Counted from the first letter of the stretch, positions 25,408 through 39,000 are shown. The stretch is 64,000 nt of DNA from Henricia sp. BOLD:AAB3569 (GCA_037783545.1 JBBELK010000064.1:1054001-1118000), one strand, 5' to 3'. Made by a program: numbers and translations. The notes: a model not told the origin generated them from the letters alone.

Positions 25408-25490
25408 GACGTATTAGCATAAAACCCAAAACCTTGATTTTAACCACCAAAACAACTTTCAAATATGATTTTTGTGACTGCAACTGTTGG
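25408..25490 (+). repeat. Fragment of the AGGGCC TTAA family
   Basis: Matches the right part of 19975-20546 and 43916-44411 (TTAGCATAAAA, AACCTTGATTTTAACC). Both ends missing. Confidence 0.6.
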
Positions 25491-25729
25491 AGTACCGGGT
25501 AGTTGCATTGTATAGCTGTCCATTGTATAAATATTAGTAGTCCAGTCCAAATTTATCATGTGACCAATCAGAAATCGCATTCAACGAAGCTGTATATTGA
25601 TTAATTGGAAATTGTCTCAGAAAAACATGTAGCTGCATGTTTAATCTTTTGACGAACAAGTTTTGAACTTGTATGACATTATTTGATTGTGTTTGATGCA
25701 CAGCCCACACTGTAAAACATCATACTTAA

Positions 25730-26250
25730 AGGCAGTATATACATCATTAGTAATCTCGAAAATCAAAAATGTTCACAGATTTACGCCTAACTTACACAAT
25801 ATAAACATGGTGACCGTAAAAAACTTCCCCCGAAATGGTTTTGTCTGAAGTGCTATAGTCTTTGAGAAATGAGTAAAACAATTAGTTTTCGTCTCATGAG
25901 ACGAAAATTCCATTCGCCCCAAAACCACTTCGCCCGAGTGCCATTTCGCCCCAAACCACTTCGCCCAAGTGCTATTTCGCCCCAAATTACTTCCTCCAAA
26001 CACTATACATCGCCCAAATTCCACTTCGCCCCAAAACCACTTCGTGCACAGGCCGTGGTTTAGGGCGAAATGGTTCAGGGCGAAATGGTTTTGGGGCGAA
26101 ATGACTGCAAACCCTTTTTTGACTGTTTTCTCAAAAGTTAGACGAAGTACGGAGCTAGTTTTTGCTCAGGTTGGTTTTAATCATGCATATCTTCAATCAC
26201 ACAGGGGGATAAAACTATTTGTAACAGTTTACCAATCATGTATACTATCT
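25730..26250. mobile_element. TTAA element with internal minisatellite, copy 1
   Basis: TTAA at 25726-25729 and 26251-26254; ends AGGCAGTATATACAT and ATGTATACTATCT. The interior (about 25912-26105) is a tandem of units such as TTCGCCCCAAAACCAC with alternating inverted units. Its right TTAA is also the left TTAA of the next element. Confidence 0.85.
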
Positions 26251-26254
26251 TTAA

Positions 26255-27186
26255 AGATATACAGTCCGTGCGTTTTGGGTGTGACGCCTCGAAAAATAAA
26301 ACGTTTTTTTGAATTGATAATTTTCTAGAAACATAAAAGTTAACGAACAAATTTACCAACGTTTAGTTATCGAACAATTATTGTTAATATTTCAAATTAG
26401 TGGCGATCCGCCAATAATTCAAGGCGTATAGACTTGCCCAAGTATGACCTCCCGTGCTGGGCGGTTTGCAACGCGCAGCGCACAGTGCGCTCTCCGGACC
26501 AGTGGCCTGTCCATTCTCAGTGTTTTCTTCTGTCAGAAAGTCTTCCGAGACAGTTTGCTCGTTCCCACTGCCCATACTGGGCGCTGGGAAGGGCTAATCT
26601 GTTTGCGCCCTCATTGGACAAAATTGTATACGACACGTGAGCACGAGGTCACGTCTTGTTCTTGTAAACTGACGTAAAAACTTTTTTTTCTTCCTGCAGA
26701 CAAGGCAGGTCTCGCACACAGTACACTCTTTCACTCGTAAATTTGATTTTTGCACTCGTAAATTTGATTTTGATATATAAGTGTGAATATACTATTTATT
26801 AATTTTTCGTCTGGCAGTATTAAAGCAACCCGTAATGCTCCGCGCGTCTGTATGTGACCTTTGTGTCAAAAGTTTTCTTCACAAAAATCTGTGAAGGCAC
26901 ATTAACCCGTACCGGCGCCTAGTATGGGTGGTAGGAGCGAGCGAACCGAGACAAAAGAAAAGAGATTTGACAGGCCGTCAGTCCAGAGGGCGCGCTGCAC
27001 ACAGACACCACAGACTAAACACGGCAAGACAGACCTGGACAAGTCTAAGCAAGCCTTGTTTTTCACAGAGTTGCCGGTGTCTAAAATACAAAGTATGATA
27101 TTTTGTCGTTACAATAAAGTAAATGCTTAAAAAAATCGTCAGAGAAAAAAAAATCAAATTTGCTGAGAACCACGGACTGCATATCT
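26255..27186. mobile_element. TTAA element hosting an hAT-like MITE
   Basis: TTAA at 26251-26254 and 27187-27190. Terminal repeats AGATATACAGTCCGTG and CACGGACTGCATATCT. Matches 3096-3630 in reverse. A 393-bp MITE interrupts it at CCGAGACA. Short ORFs with no known domain. Confidence 0.83.
26553..26945. mobile_element. hAT-like MITE with 8-bp target duplication, copy 1
   Basis: CCGAGACA at 26545-26552 is repeated at 26946-26953. The related copy at 3096-3630 has an uninterrupted site, which confirms the insertion. Imperfect ends of about 24 bp contain GCTCGTTCCCAC. An 8-bp duplication is typical of hAT elements. Confidence 0.87.
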
Positions 27187-27190
27187 TTAA

Positions 27191-29904
27191 TAAATGGGGC
27201 AAGCCGGGCCGGGGTTTGGGTGAAGAGGGTCGGAACTGCTTTGCGTTTTAAACAAAAGGCTGTCGATTTTTGTGATGGTGTTGTAGACACATACACCTCC
27301 GTGATAAACATGAAAACTTAAAACATTTGGACGGGGAGATATTAGCTGTTTAAGGAATGCAGAAAGACATATATATACAATTAAGAAAAAGAACCAGCCA
27401 TAAAAACTCCCTGATCCTATGTAACACGACACGCTAGTTGGCCAAAAATGCACAACTTTTCGACATTGGTCGAATAGTTAACTCATCCGACATCTGGGCA
27501 AAACATTGCCCATCAACATTAAGCAAATAAAATACCCAACAATAGGCGAATTGTCCTCTACCAACATCTGGGCATGTAGCATACCTCAACAGTTGGGTAA
27601 TGTCATGCGTTATTTTGTTGGGCATTTTGTGGATAACCGTTATTTTTTGTTTTAAAAAAATGGCTGACTTGCTCAACAACTGGACAAAATATCCCCCACA
27701 CTATGAACAACACTTGTTGCCGTGGTAACTAAATATCAATGCCATGTTGGAAGATTCAACGTCTACATGCCAATGTTTTATTGTCTTAAAACATCAATTT
27801 ATACACATTTTACATATGCGTATATAAACATATTGAATACAGCATAAATACAACGATTGTTTTAAAGATTTCCCTTGAAGTCAAACTTGCAAAAACATAA
27901 TTTATTGCTATTTTTATTGTAAACATTTAAAGAATGTTCCAGTTAGAGGTATAGCAAAATACGTAAATCATGGTTACTTCGGAAAAGTGAAAACTACTGC
28001 TCTCTCGATGTTGGATGTTTGGGAATATACCCCTATACCAGTTTTACATGTGGAGATTGTCCCAATCTTCCAAAATCTTTGGACCAGTAGTTTTCACAAC
28101 TTGTGCAACCGGTAGCCGGCTGCAAAACAATGATGCTCTCTTTACAAATCCCCAAACCTATACTCTTCAAAACGTTATCACTGCTATCCCTGACATGTCT
28201 TGAAAATCAAAATTCGGCCTTAAGACACCATTAAAAATGCGTTTTAACACAACACGTTTTAGCCTGTTTTCCTTTACAATATTATTTTGATTCATCTTAT
28301 GAATATTAGAACAAAAATGATGCTCAAATATGTCTATACAATACATCGATTAATTATTTTTTGTATAATTATCAATCAAAGCTGTGCCATGATATGTGTA
28401 TTCCTGTATACTTTATTTAAATTGAATGCAAAATATGCGAATTTAAATCATAGCAAATGAAAAGGAATATTAAATTCAGCCTGTGTCGCAATAAAAACGT
28501 ATTTTTCTGCGAATTGGATTGTACATTTCGTAATAATTGGCAACGTACACTGAAACCGAAAGCCTATAACGCATTTGCAATCTTTAAATGAAACGTTATG
28601 CACATTCGTTTATTTGAATGACGCAAAATGAAATCAAATGCTGGTTATTGCGAAATTGAATTTATGTTTTACAAATTTAAATGCGTATTTTCCAAAATTG
28701 TCCGGGAAAACCTATATTATTATTATTTGTGTGTGTGTGTGGTTTTGGGTTTTTTTTTGTTCATGTGCAAGTTAATACTTACAGCATGTCGTACGTATTT
28801 CCCGGATGTTATTATTTTGGTTATCTTACGTTCGAGGATGTGAAGTTACTGGGAGAATCCCTTAGGAAATTCAGGGGTATTACAGACAATATTGGGTTGG
28901 TTCCGGGAATGATGGAAATGGATTAACGCTTACTTAAAATAAGCCTTACTTCATCATTGATGGCATAAACGACTTTAAATTCGCACATTTGTTAGTTAAA
29001 AAGACCAGAATAACGCACATTCCCAACGAGGAATTTATTTCACCACCTCTTAACCGTGCACACGTGGCTTTAATACAACATTTTGCATTTACCCACAATT
29101 TTACTTCACGAGTTGACCAGAAAAAAACTGTTGATAGCAATGGTAACAAACGCCACATGATTGTTTCCCGTGTAAAATGGTACCTTTGCGGGAGAAATTG
29201 CCAACTGAAGGGTTTTTTGTTTTTGTTTTTTTTTTAAATTGTCTGCAGACAATTCCTTTTTAAAATTAACATTCATTTAACACCAAAAAAGTATGTTTTT
29301 TCCCCGATTTTTTGAAGTATTATACTGCATCTATACCAAATATCTTACCAAATACGGTAACATTTTGTCGTAAAATGGACTACCTGCGTATGCTCTATGC
29401 TTGTTTTGCGTGACGTGACAACACCAAAACATGTATAGACCGTGGCGCTGGATTAATGAAAGTGCCTGTACCGTACCGACGTCGTAGCATTCCCGCATTC
29501 ATGCTTGCACTAAGTTTGTTGTCAGAGTTCAGTTACCATCTCCGGATTATTTGCACATAATGCCTTTGATGGTCAAACGAAACTTTTTTGGGGCTGCATA
29601 CGTGTACAGTAAAACTCTCTGAATACTTTGCGTGCATTTTGAAATACATGTAAAATGGCTTAATGAGCTCGTATTTTTTTCCTTCGGTAAATATACGAGC
29701 TGAACCTTGCACTTAGTCATGACATATGCCTAATTGCAATTTAATTGCCTAATATGGATGAGTAAATTTCACGTGCTTGCTTGCACATGCTTGCAAAATG
29801 TTATCGTTCGTTACCGTGAAGAAGTTCATTTTAATGTAATACGCAAAACTAATGTTGATCATTGCTATGTATTGCGTAGTTATATAGTCCTAACGGCGTA
29901 AGAT
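27191..29904. other. Region upstream of the kinase gene, no gene recognised
   Basis: AT-rich sequence with a (GT)n run near 28729-28741. It must contain or lie near the kinase promoter and any 5' untranslated exon, but I cannot place them. Short ORFs here match nothing I know. Confidence 0.45.
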
Positions 29905-29931
29905 TGATTTCGTCGTCACCAACAGAATATG
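29905..29931 (+). other. Start-codon context of the kinase gene
   Basis: An in-frame TGA lies at 29905-29907, seven codons before the ATG at 29929, so translation of this exon cannot begin further upstream in the same exon. Position -3 of the ATG is A, which suits initiation. A possible 3' splice site (CAACAG) ends at 29925, so a non-coding 5' exon further upstream is possible. I see no convincing TATA box or other core promoter. Confidence 0.55.
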
Positions 29932-30060
29932 TTTGGCCGCTACCGAGTACCTGCTGTCCGGGAACCGAAAGAGCTTCGGAGTACGCAGACTTACATCTAC
30001 TACACGGACGACAAGAAAGGAGAAGGTGCGACAGGGAGTGTGTTTGGAGGCCGAGAAAAG
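29929..30060 (+). CDS. TBK1: TBK1-like exon 1 (residues 1-44)
   Basis: Encodes an N-terminal extension of about 17 residues compared with human TBK1, then the first kinase beta strand and the Gly-rich loop [11 protein letters not shown]. Ends in phase 0 at a GTAGAT donor. Confidence 0.9.
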
Positions 30061-33000
30061 GTAGATTGTAAAAAAAAAATATTATTTAAAAATGCGTGCA
30101 CGGTTCGTGCTGCGTGTACATGAAAACGTATGTAAATAAATACGTTACGTACATTTACACATACATGTATGTACATTTAAATGAAAATCGCTGTACATTT
30201 TGAACAAAAGTGAGATATCGGCAAGTAAAATCATCCTATACTTGAAGTTGCAACGCCGAAAGATGTAATCTGAGCAAAGCTCCAACAAAGCTCAAATTGC
30301 AGTTGTTGTTTCGTAATTTGGTGAATTTTTTAATTTGTTGTCAATTTTTTATTGTTTTTTTATGGTGTAAGTTGGCCGTTATTCTTTTGGCAAGGCATTA
30401 TGGATTTTGAGTTATATTGTTTGGTAAAATGTGAGACGATTGGGCGTCTTGAGCGGAGTATACAAAGGCTGGTCGAATGTTACGCCTTCTGTCTTGCAAG
30501 TGAATGAGCCACCCTATTTGGTGCAAGATATGAGACATTGTTCCCCTATTGTGTGTATAGGGGAAGTCGTACGTTAACAAAGGGGAAGAGTGTGATGAGG
30601 TATAGTATAGGGGCGGTAGGGGGAGAGTCACTCTGTACTCATCATATCTTGCAGCATGTAAGCCACGCGGCGTGTGTATGTAGACTCTACTCAAGTTACC
30701 AAATTATCGCCCAAATTCACGAGGCCTTGTCAAAAGGCTAGTTGGACCTATAGCATGACAGATCTGCGTCATTTAAGATGGATTTTCCATATTGTGGGAT
30801 CAAAACAAGAAGGTGGGCCTACCATATTCCAAAAAAAGAAAACGACGAGTTAAAATAATATGTTGCTGGCACTTTACTTGAGTCACATTTTCGGGTTTTG
30901 CAGGGTGAGGTGATGGTTTTGGGGGAGTGTGGACGTTGGCGTGATGGAATTACGAATTTATGTATAGGGGCACACACAAGTTCAAGTTGTTTAGGCTAAT
31001 GACTCCAACTCATGCCACTTTATCGTCTTCCGTAGGAGAGCCCGAAAAAATTACTATAACTGACTTTGTAGACTATACTAAAGTGAAATGTTACTGGTTC
31101 TAAACTAAAACCAGTGAACTGTTTCACTGCGCTTCACCAATGGAAGCGTCATATTACCAGCGAATGTTTTAACTCAATTACCATGGTAACTGACGTCACA
31201 CTCGAGTAGTCTACAGACGATGTGCCCTTTGGCGTCACAGCAAACCAAAACATGCCCGGCGTTATGTGCACGCATTAAGTTTTGCATAAATTTAGTTTAG
31301 GAATAAGATCGCCTGTCAAATTGTAATTTAATTATGTGACCTTTGGCATTATTACCAAACCAAATTTATGCAAAACAGGATGCGTGCGCATAACGACGAC
31401 CAATTTTCAACAAAGGGCGGTTTAGATATTAACAAAGAGCACATCGTTTATAATTGAACTATTTAATTTGGCCGGAACGCGGTCTAGTCAACGTTGGGGG
31501 TCGGATCTTGTCAACCGCTTGGAACCATCGCTCAGGGTGTCACTGTACCCGTCCTGAGTACGCTGTGTCAAGACGCGTGGGCGAACCACGAGTGAACTAT
31601 GATTGTTGCTTGAAACCGTCCCAAGTGTGACATTTTGTTATTACAGAAATCTGGTGAGAGGGTTGCTGTGAAGGTTTTCAACAATGTCAGCCACCGGAGA
31701 CCAGACAGCGTGCAGGAACGCGAGTTTGATGTTCTGCTCAAACTCAAACATTCAAACACCGTCAAACTACTCGCCATTGAGGAAGATGTGAGTTTACATG
31801 AACATCCTTGCTTTAAAAAAATGTGTATAGATACATTTGTTTTTGGATGGGACCGGTATCATATCAATTTACGATCATATTTGTTTGTCATAAAATTGTT
31901 CATTCGTCCAGTTGTGGAGTGGTGCGCGCAGTTATGGATGAATTTTCATCCTTTCTGCCGTGCATCTAGGACGAGTTTCCCCGGGTTGGGGACCTAGTCT
32001 CGCCGACACGTAACATGTCTTAACTGTTCCTTTCATGCCTTAACTTTATTATGCATGAAATGATTGTTCTGTTATTTTTTTGTTTTACTGTAGTCTCATT
32101 CTCGAGATCGCGTCATTGTCATGGAGCTATGTACTGGCGGTAGTCTCTTCAATGTGCTAGACAAACCGGAGAATGCCTTCGGGCTGGAAGAGGGGGAATT
32201 CCTCATTTTGCTACGAGATGTCAGTAAGTTAAAGCCAAGTTAGAAACATTCCTTTTTCCCCTTCTCCTAAATGTCCAAATGTGTATAGATTTTATCACAG
32301 TATACCCAATACTATAACGACAGTGAAGAGAAACGCGTAATAAAATGAATGGCAGATGGGTGCTGACTGTTTTTCAAAGTGTGAAAAGTGGGTGCCGTCA
32401 GTTTTTCAAAGTGTTGTGATTGCATTTGACCGAGATTGGGAGGGAATTCTTCGTGTTTGACGAGGGACGACGCCATAAATATGTGCCAGTTACTAAATAT
32501 AAACCTGTTATGTGATATGTGAGCGAAGAAGGTATATGTGTCATGTTTCTCGTAAAGACCATTAAGGTGTGTGTTATGGTACTGGTGTGTGACAGTGCAG
32601 CCTTCCAAGCTTTACCCGCGCGTGGTTATGATAATGAGCCAAAACCTTCGCGGGGGTCCCGCACCGAAATTCGGTGCGGCCTCAACCAATCAGTGACGAG
32701 CTCTCATCGCATGTACCCAGAACCTACGGCCGAGCATCCCCAGTAGGTCTGGGTACGAGACTAAAGTGTGCATGCTCAATATGTAGAAAATTTGTTGATT
32801 TGGAGGGTGCCAGACTATTTTTAGCGTTCCAAGCCTCGTCGTTTTCAAACGAGGCTTCAAGTGGAACCCATAGTCTGATACCCAGGGGCGGATCCAGGGG
32901 GGTGGGGCGTGGGGGGCGCACGCTGCCCCCCCCCCCCCCCCCCCCCCTTTTCAAAAAAAACAAAACACCACTTTTTGTGCACACTTTCTTTGCTTAAAGT

Positions 33001-36000
33001 GGTTAAATATTGCCCCAGATCGCACCACAGAGCATCTAGAATCCATCTAGAAGCCGTTAAGGCTTCGCGCTATGCGCTCGCTATTTCATTGTCATCAGCA
33101 TTTCATGCTGAACAATTTCACCCCCCCCCCCCCCCCCTTTTCAAAATCCTGGATCCGCCCCTGATACCTGTATACTCACTGCAGTATGCATTTTATGATT
33201 TGCGACAGGGTTGAAAGTTACTTTCGCGTGAATACGACCTTTGGAACAAAATGTGTCAAGGTATTTAGTCCGGGAGCCCAGCAGGATTTCATCATAATTT
33301 TGAGTGCAAAAGGTTTGAAGTGTGGGATTGGTAGAAGTAGCTGGGACATCTCCCAAACGGGCTTTCTTAAGTGTCCCGGGTGGTGCGTTGGGAGGGGGCA
33401 GCCCCCTAAAGTCACCCAAAAATTCGGTTTCATCATAATTGAGAGTGCAAACCCAATTTTAGCACGGATCGTAAGGCCAACCTACACTGATTGAGAATTC
33501 GTTACTTAAGAAAGATAGATTTGGTGCGTTAGCCACTTAAGAAAGCGGTTAATTAGCGCTAATTAGACGTTTAATCATAATTCTGAGTGCAAAGACAAAA
33601 CGTATGTCTATGTGCACCCTACACACGGCTGAACACAAAAATGCCACTTAAGAAAATTTCTGGTGGTGCGAACCCTACTTAAGAAAGGGTCAAAGGTTAA
33701 TTAGGTCAAAGGTCACCAATATTCAAAATACTAAGAGCAAGTTTCTAGCGTGTTTGGATTAAAAGTTTATGACAAATCAATCACTGATTAACCATTTAAG
33801 AACAATATATGTGGTGCTAAGTCTAATTAAGAAGGCCTTCAATTAGCACTAATTACACCTTTAATCATAATTACGAGTGCATCAATAAAACAAGGGCCAA
33901 TGTGTTCCTATAACCATACAAAAGCAAAATCACCCGCTTAAGAAAATGTTTGGTGGTGCGAACCCTGCTTAAGAACGCCTGGAAATCCTGAAGGTCAGGG
34001 TCACGTGTAACAGTAAGCCCCGCCCCCTGCGTCTTCCCATTCCCGCCCTGCACCCTGGCGCACTGCATCCCGGGCGCCCTGCACTGCCGACCCCCACCTC
34101 CTGGACCGCATGACCCAGGCGCCATGGTCCCCGGTTCCCTCTCCCGGTCCTGATCCCCACACCAATCACCGAACTTCCCCCCCCCCCTCCCCCCTCCCCA
34201 GCCGGTCATGATACCTGCAAGTTACGGATATGTGCTGTTGTCAAACACGATTGCCTAATACATATGCCAAATTGAAGAATAATGTCGAGGTGGTTACGGT
34301 GTATAAAAGGAGGGCACCAGCGCCCCCTCCCCCTTCCCCGCTGAGCTACATCAGACCGATCACCCAACCCGACGATCTGAGTGGGCTTGTCAGGAGTTGA
34401 AGTTCCGCTTTCATGAAAATCCCCCCCACCCCGACCAAACCAGCCTACGCGCCACTAACTGTTTCCGATTTGCTGATAAATAATTTGTAACCTAAGAACA
34501 GCATATCACGTGTATCAAGTGCGTAAGGACAACTTATATAGCCAATTTATTGGTATCAATTAGAGTAATGCGCGCCAACAAGTTCAACACTTGATTCACA
34601 AACAAGCTAATGAACCAAATTCCACAAATTAGGAAGAATTATTCCCAGTGACGGATCTAGCCTCATTAAAATACAGGAATACGATGGATTTCAGGGGTCC
34701 GTTTTGTGTTTAGGAACTGCTTAAAGATCGGTAATATTAGCCACCTTTGGTAATGGAGTACGTGCGAATTTTTACGTTTGTGTTGATTTTGGTTAACCTA
34801 TCCGGACCGGAACCACAAGTAGTCAGACCACATACTGCGAGCTTCCAGCCTAACCCTCCGACGACTCCAGATCTCTAGCACCCGGTCACACCGAGCTGCC
34901 CTAAAAAAAAGAAAGATATACCCATGCTTCTGACACTATCCGCCACTTTCCAAGCCCTCACCAAGTAATTTAGTAACCACGCCTTGGACCAACCGCCGGC
35001 CGTAAACAGATCTGAGTGATTTCACAAAATCACTCGTACCCGCGCGCCCGAGTCCGCCCTGAGCCGGACAATGAGAACTGATCTATATCCTAACGTCCGT
35101 ACAATACCAAGCCCTTCAGGTCCCAGCCAGCCTTGATTAGCCAAACCGTGTTCAACCTCAGCCTGCAGCGACCGCTCTCACGCACAGAAACCAAAGTTCT
35201 GTCCCTCGGCATGAACTTTGCCATCCCGGTCGAGGACATCATTCAGTCAACAGAACTGGCCTTACAACAACTCAGCAAGACGACCGTAGATGATGAATGA
35301 TAATGGCATCTTATGTGTTAGTGGCCTTGCCACAGGGTGATGTGAAGTGTCTAGTGCAGTAGTGTTGTTGTAGATAGTATTGCACACCCCGCTTTCTACC
35401 CTCAGCTGCTGCCGCTGGCTAGCCTCGTTCGGGGCGAAAAGGGAGCCGAGCGTGTAAGTCTCCCCTGCCAGTACATAGCCTCTCCACCACCAAGACCCCT
35501 GCAGTGCCTCCTCGTGGCAACACACGGTAACTGGGGACCTTGCGGCCTCAGGCTGAATCTGTAGGGGATCTCGGAGCAGCAGTGGGCCCCAGAGACATGG
35601 TGTGCAGGCCCACCGACGTGTGGATACGTCCTGGTGCCATGTCAACCACCGCCCCAGCTATGTGTCAAATAGCTCCACTGCCTTGTGGATGTCTTGGGAA
35701 AGTCATAGGCTAAGGGAGTAAACCCCGACAGCAAATCGGGAGTGGAGCCCCCAAGGCGGTTGTATGGCATACTTTTCACCTTCCGGCAACTCCTGCATCC
35801 CGGTCCGCCCCCAGCCGTCTCGACTTTGTCTTGCCACTGGACCTGGCGTATCAGGACGAGAGAGTGAGGCCGATGCAGCGCAAGTCTCCCTCACTTTAAT
35901 CCAAGTCACGCGCATGTCATGACATCACCATCAGTCGATCTTCAAGTCCTGTGGCGATGGGGAAACGGCGAAGCAGTAGGTGTGGATACACTGGGAGCTG

Positions 36001-39000
36001 TAGTCGCGAACCTGCACACAGGCGGCTCAGGACATGTGGTCGTTCTTCACTGGACCGAGGCAGCAGTGGACTCCGGCAGCCTTCTGGGTGACCGAGCAGC
36101 CCTCTTTAGGATCGCTCTGCTCGCCTTCATAGTATGAGGACGGGGCTGCGCAGTGCTATCACAACAGGAGCCCAGAGAGCGGAGGAGCGCCAGATGCGCA
36201 AAGCCAGAGTCACCGGCTCCAAAAGCACAGGGCCTATACCCACTTCTGCCCCACCTGTGGGAGAGGTTTCCTTGCCCGGATTGGCCTCACCAGCCATCCC
36301 CGGACTCATCGCAACAGCTCACCATCCAACTGATGACATGGTCATCTTCGATTTCGAAGGACGAACAACAACAACAACAACATATAGCGCACATCATATC
36401 TATCCTGCAAGGTACTCATGGCGCTTTACACATTATGTCCGACTCCAAATCAACCAAGTACTCAAGCAAGCCAAGCAAACCAGACCTAACTACTCAAGGC
36501 AAGAACTGTCAGCACTCCAAGCCCTACGCCAAGACCGATCCATACCCATCCTTCCCGTAGACATGGACAAAGCAGACTACGATAACTGCCATCTTGTCCT
36601 GGCTGGTGGAGAGTCAGCAATTGACTGGACATATTGCGTTCTGTGGCTGGTGTGGGGTCCTTCCAGAGAGAGTGGTATATATGTGGGGGTGGACAAGATG
36701 GCAGTAATCTTAGTCTATATAAGATGCCATTATCATCATCATCTATATACAGTCGTCTTGCTGAAGTGTTGTAAGGCCAGTTCTGTTGACTGAATGGTGT
36801 CCTCGACCAGGATAATTGTCTTAAGCGGGATGGCAAAGTTCATGCCGAGGGACAGAACTTTGGTTTCTGTGCGTGAGAGCGGTCGCTGCAGGCTGAGGTT
36901 GACCACGGTATGGCTATAAATCAAGGCTGGCTGCGACCTAAAGGGCTTGGTATTGTACGGACGTTAGGATATAGATCAGTCCTATTGTCCGGCTCAGGGC
37001 GGAGGGCGGAGGGCGCGCGGGTATGAGTGCTTTTGTGGGAGGGGGGGGGGGAGGGGGGGGGGGGGTGGGGGGGGGGGGGATTTTCATGAAAGTGAACTTC
37101 AACTCGTGACAAGCCCAGATCGTCGGGTTGGGTGATCGGTCTGATGTAGCTCAGCGGGAAAGGGGGAGGGAGCGCTGGTGCCCTCCTAGCTTTTATACAC
37201 AGTAACCACCTCGACATTATTCTTCAATTTGGCATATGTTTTAGGCAATCGTGTTTGACAACAGCACATATCCGCAACTTGCAGGTATCATGACCAGCTG
37301 GGGGAGAAGGTGGGGGGTTGGGTGATTGGTGTGGGGATCAGGACCGGGAGAGGGAACCGGGGACCATGGCGCCTGGGTCATGCGGTCCGGGAGGTGGGGG
37401 TCGGCAGTGCAGGGCGCCCGGGATGCAGTGCGCCGGGGTGCAGGGCGGTAATGGGAAGACGCAGGGGGCGGGGCTTACTGTTACACGTGACCCCGAGCTT
37501 TAGGATTTCCAGGCGTTCTTAAGCAGGGTTCGCACCACCGAACATTTTCTTAAGCGGGTGATTTTGCTTTTGTATGGTTATAGGAACACATTGGCACTTG
37601 TTTTATTGATGCACTCGTAATTATGATTAAAGGTGTAATTAGTGCTAATTGAAGGCCTTCTTAATTAGACTTAGCACCACATATCTTGTTCTTAAATGGT
37701 TAATCAGTGATTGATTTGTCATAAACTTTCAATCCAAACATGCTAGAAACTTGCTCTTTGTATTTTGAATATTGGTGACCTTTGACCCAATTAACCTTTG
37801 ACCCTTTCTTAAGTAGGGTTCGCACCACCAGAAATTTTCTTAAGTGGCATTTTTGTGTTCAGTAGTGTGTAGGGTGCACATAGACATACGTTTTGTCTTT
37901 GCACTCAGAATTATGATTAAACGTCTAATTAGCGCTAATTAACCGCTTTCTTAAGTGGCTAACGCACCAAATCTATCTTTCTTAAGTAACGAATTCTCAA
38001 TCAGTGTAGGTTGGCCTTACGATCCGTGCTAAAATTGGGTTTGCACTCTCAATTATGATGAAACCGAATTTTTGGGTGACTTTAGGGGGCTGCCCCCTCC
38101 CAACGCACCACCCGGGACACTTAAGAAAGCCCGTTTGGGAGATGTCCCAGCTACTTCTACCAATCCCACACTTCAAACCTTTTGCACTCAAAATTATGAT
38201 GAAATCCTGCTGGGCTCCCGGACTAATTAGTTAGCGAGTGATATGGACCCGTGAACTATCTACTTCTAGTAATCATTTGAGTGATTGCAGACTGAACAGG
38301 GGCGCGTTTTGGCAGCTGGATGACGTCTTTTATTTTGATAATCCCTACTTTTAGTCTATAAATAAAATACAGAGCGCTGTCCCGTTTATGACCACGTATG
38401 GTCGTTTTTTTTTGAGAAGTTTATTGCAATTCAAAAAAATCCATAAAAGGTCACATGCCATTCCTGTTGAGTTTTACAAATAGATTGTAAAACCTAAATG
38501 GCACGGTATGTGACCTTTTATGGAATTGTTTATATTGCAATAAATACAGTTTCCTGATTCCACTGCATGTATGGTGCTATAACTTGACGTGGTTAGCTAT
38601 TGTTAAAAAATATTTGCTTTCTTTGTACAAGGCAGCAAGTCAAGCATGCATAATTTTGCACTTTATAGTTCCGCTGGTATACAGCCCGACCCGCGTATTT
38701 TTTTTTTTTACACCACTGCGAGGGGAAAATGAGGGGTTTTGTACCTTTTTAGCATCTTGAGAGGAGACTATATAATAGGTTAGAGTTTATGGTTAGTTAT
38801 TTTTAAAGCATTTAGGGTTTTGAATGAGGTCGGTTTGCAACCAGTTTCGTTAGTCTGGTTAGAAGAGAGTTCGACTTGCAATCATATGGTCCCTGGTTCA
38901 AATCTCAGTGTTGTTTGGGATTTTTCGAAATTTCTCGGTTTCTTCTTTTTTTTTCTCATAGTGAGAGTAAGAGTTCTGACTATTTCCAAGATTGTCACTT

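Larger units (their letters stand above)
33265..38226. mobile_element. ~5-kb giant inverted repeat with Penelope-like fragments, in intron 3
   Basis: The left arm 33265-34440 plus 35055-35312 is the reverse complement of 36718-38226, from TTAGTCCGGGAGCCC to GGGCTCCCGGACTAA. The left arm has an extra ~610 bp (34445-35055). Both arms carry the same Penelope-like coding fragment. Spaced GGTGGTGCGAACCC and CTTAAGAAA motifs recur in the outer parts. Penelope-like elements are known to occur as inverted or partly tandem copies, which would explain the palindrome. Confidence 0.75.

Noticed and set aside
25869-26328. Repetitive ORFs rich in HFAPKP-like units (also 59238-59561)
   Set aside because: They are translations of the minisatellite inside a TTAA element, read on both strands.
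28015-29237. Short ORFs upstream of the kinase as an extra exon or separate gene
   Set aside because: No family resemblance, and no splice sites that would join them in phase to exon 1, which has an in-frame stop just upstream.
33871-34209. Gly-rich ORFs shared by 33871-34209 and 37310-37522
   Set aside because: The two are the same inverted-repeat arm seen twice; GC-rich non-coding sequence gives open frames in several phases.
36134-36793. 219-codon ORF on the + strand as a host gene
   Set aside because: It passes through three unrelated repeats (LINE tail, microsatellite, Penelope-like fragment); the length is accidental.
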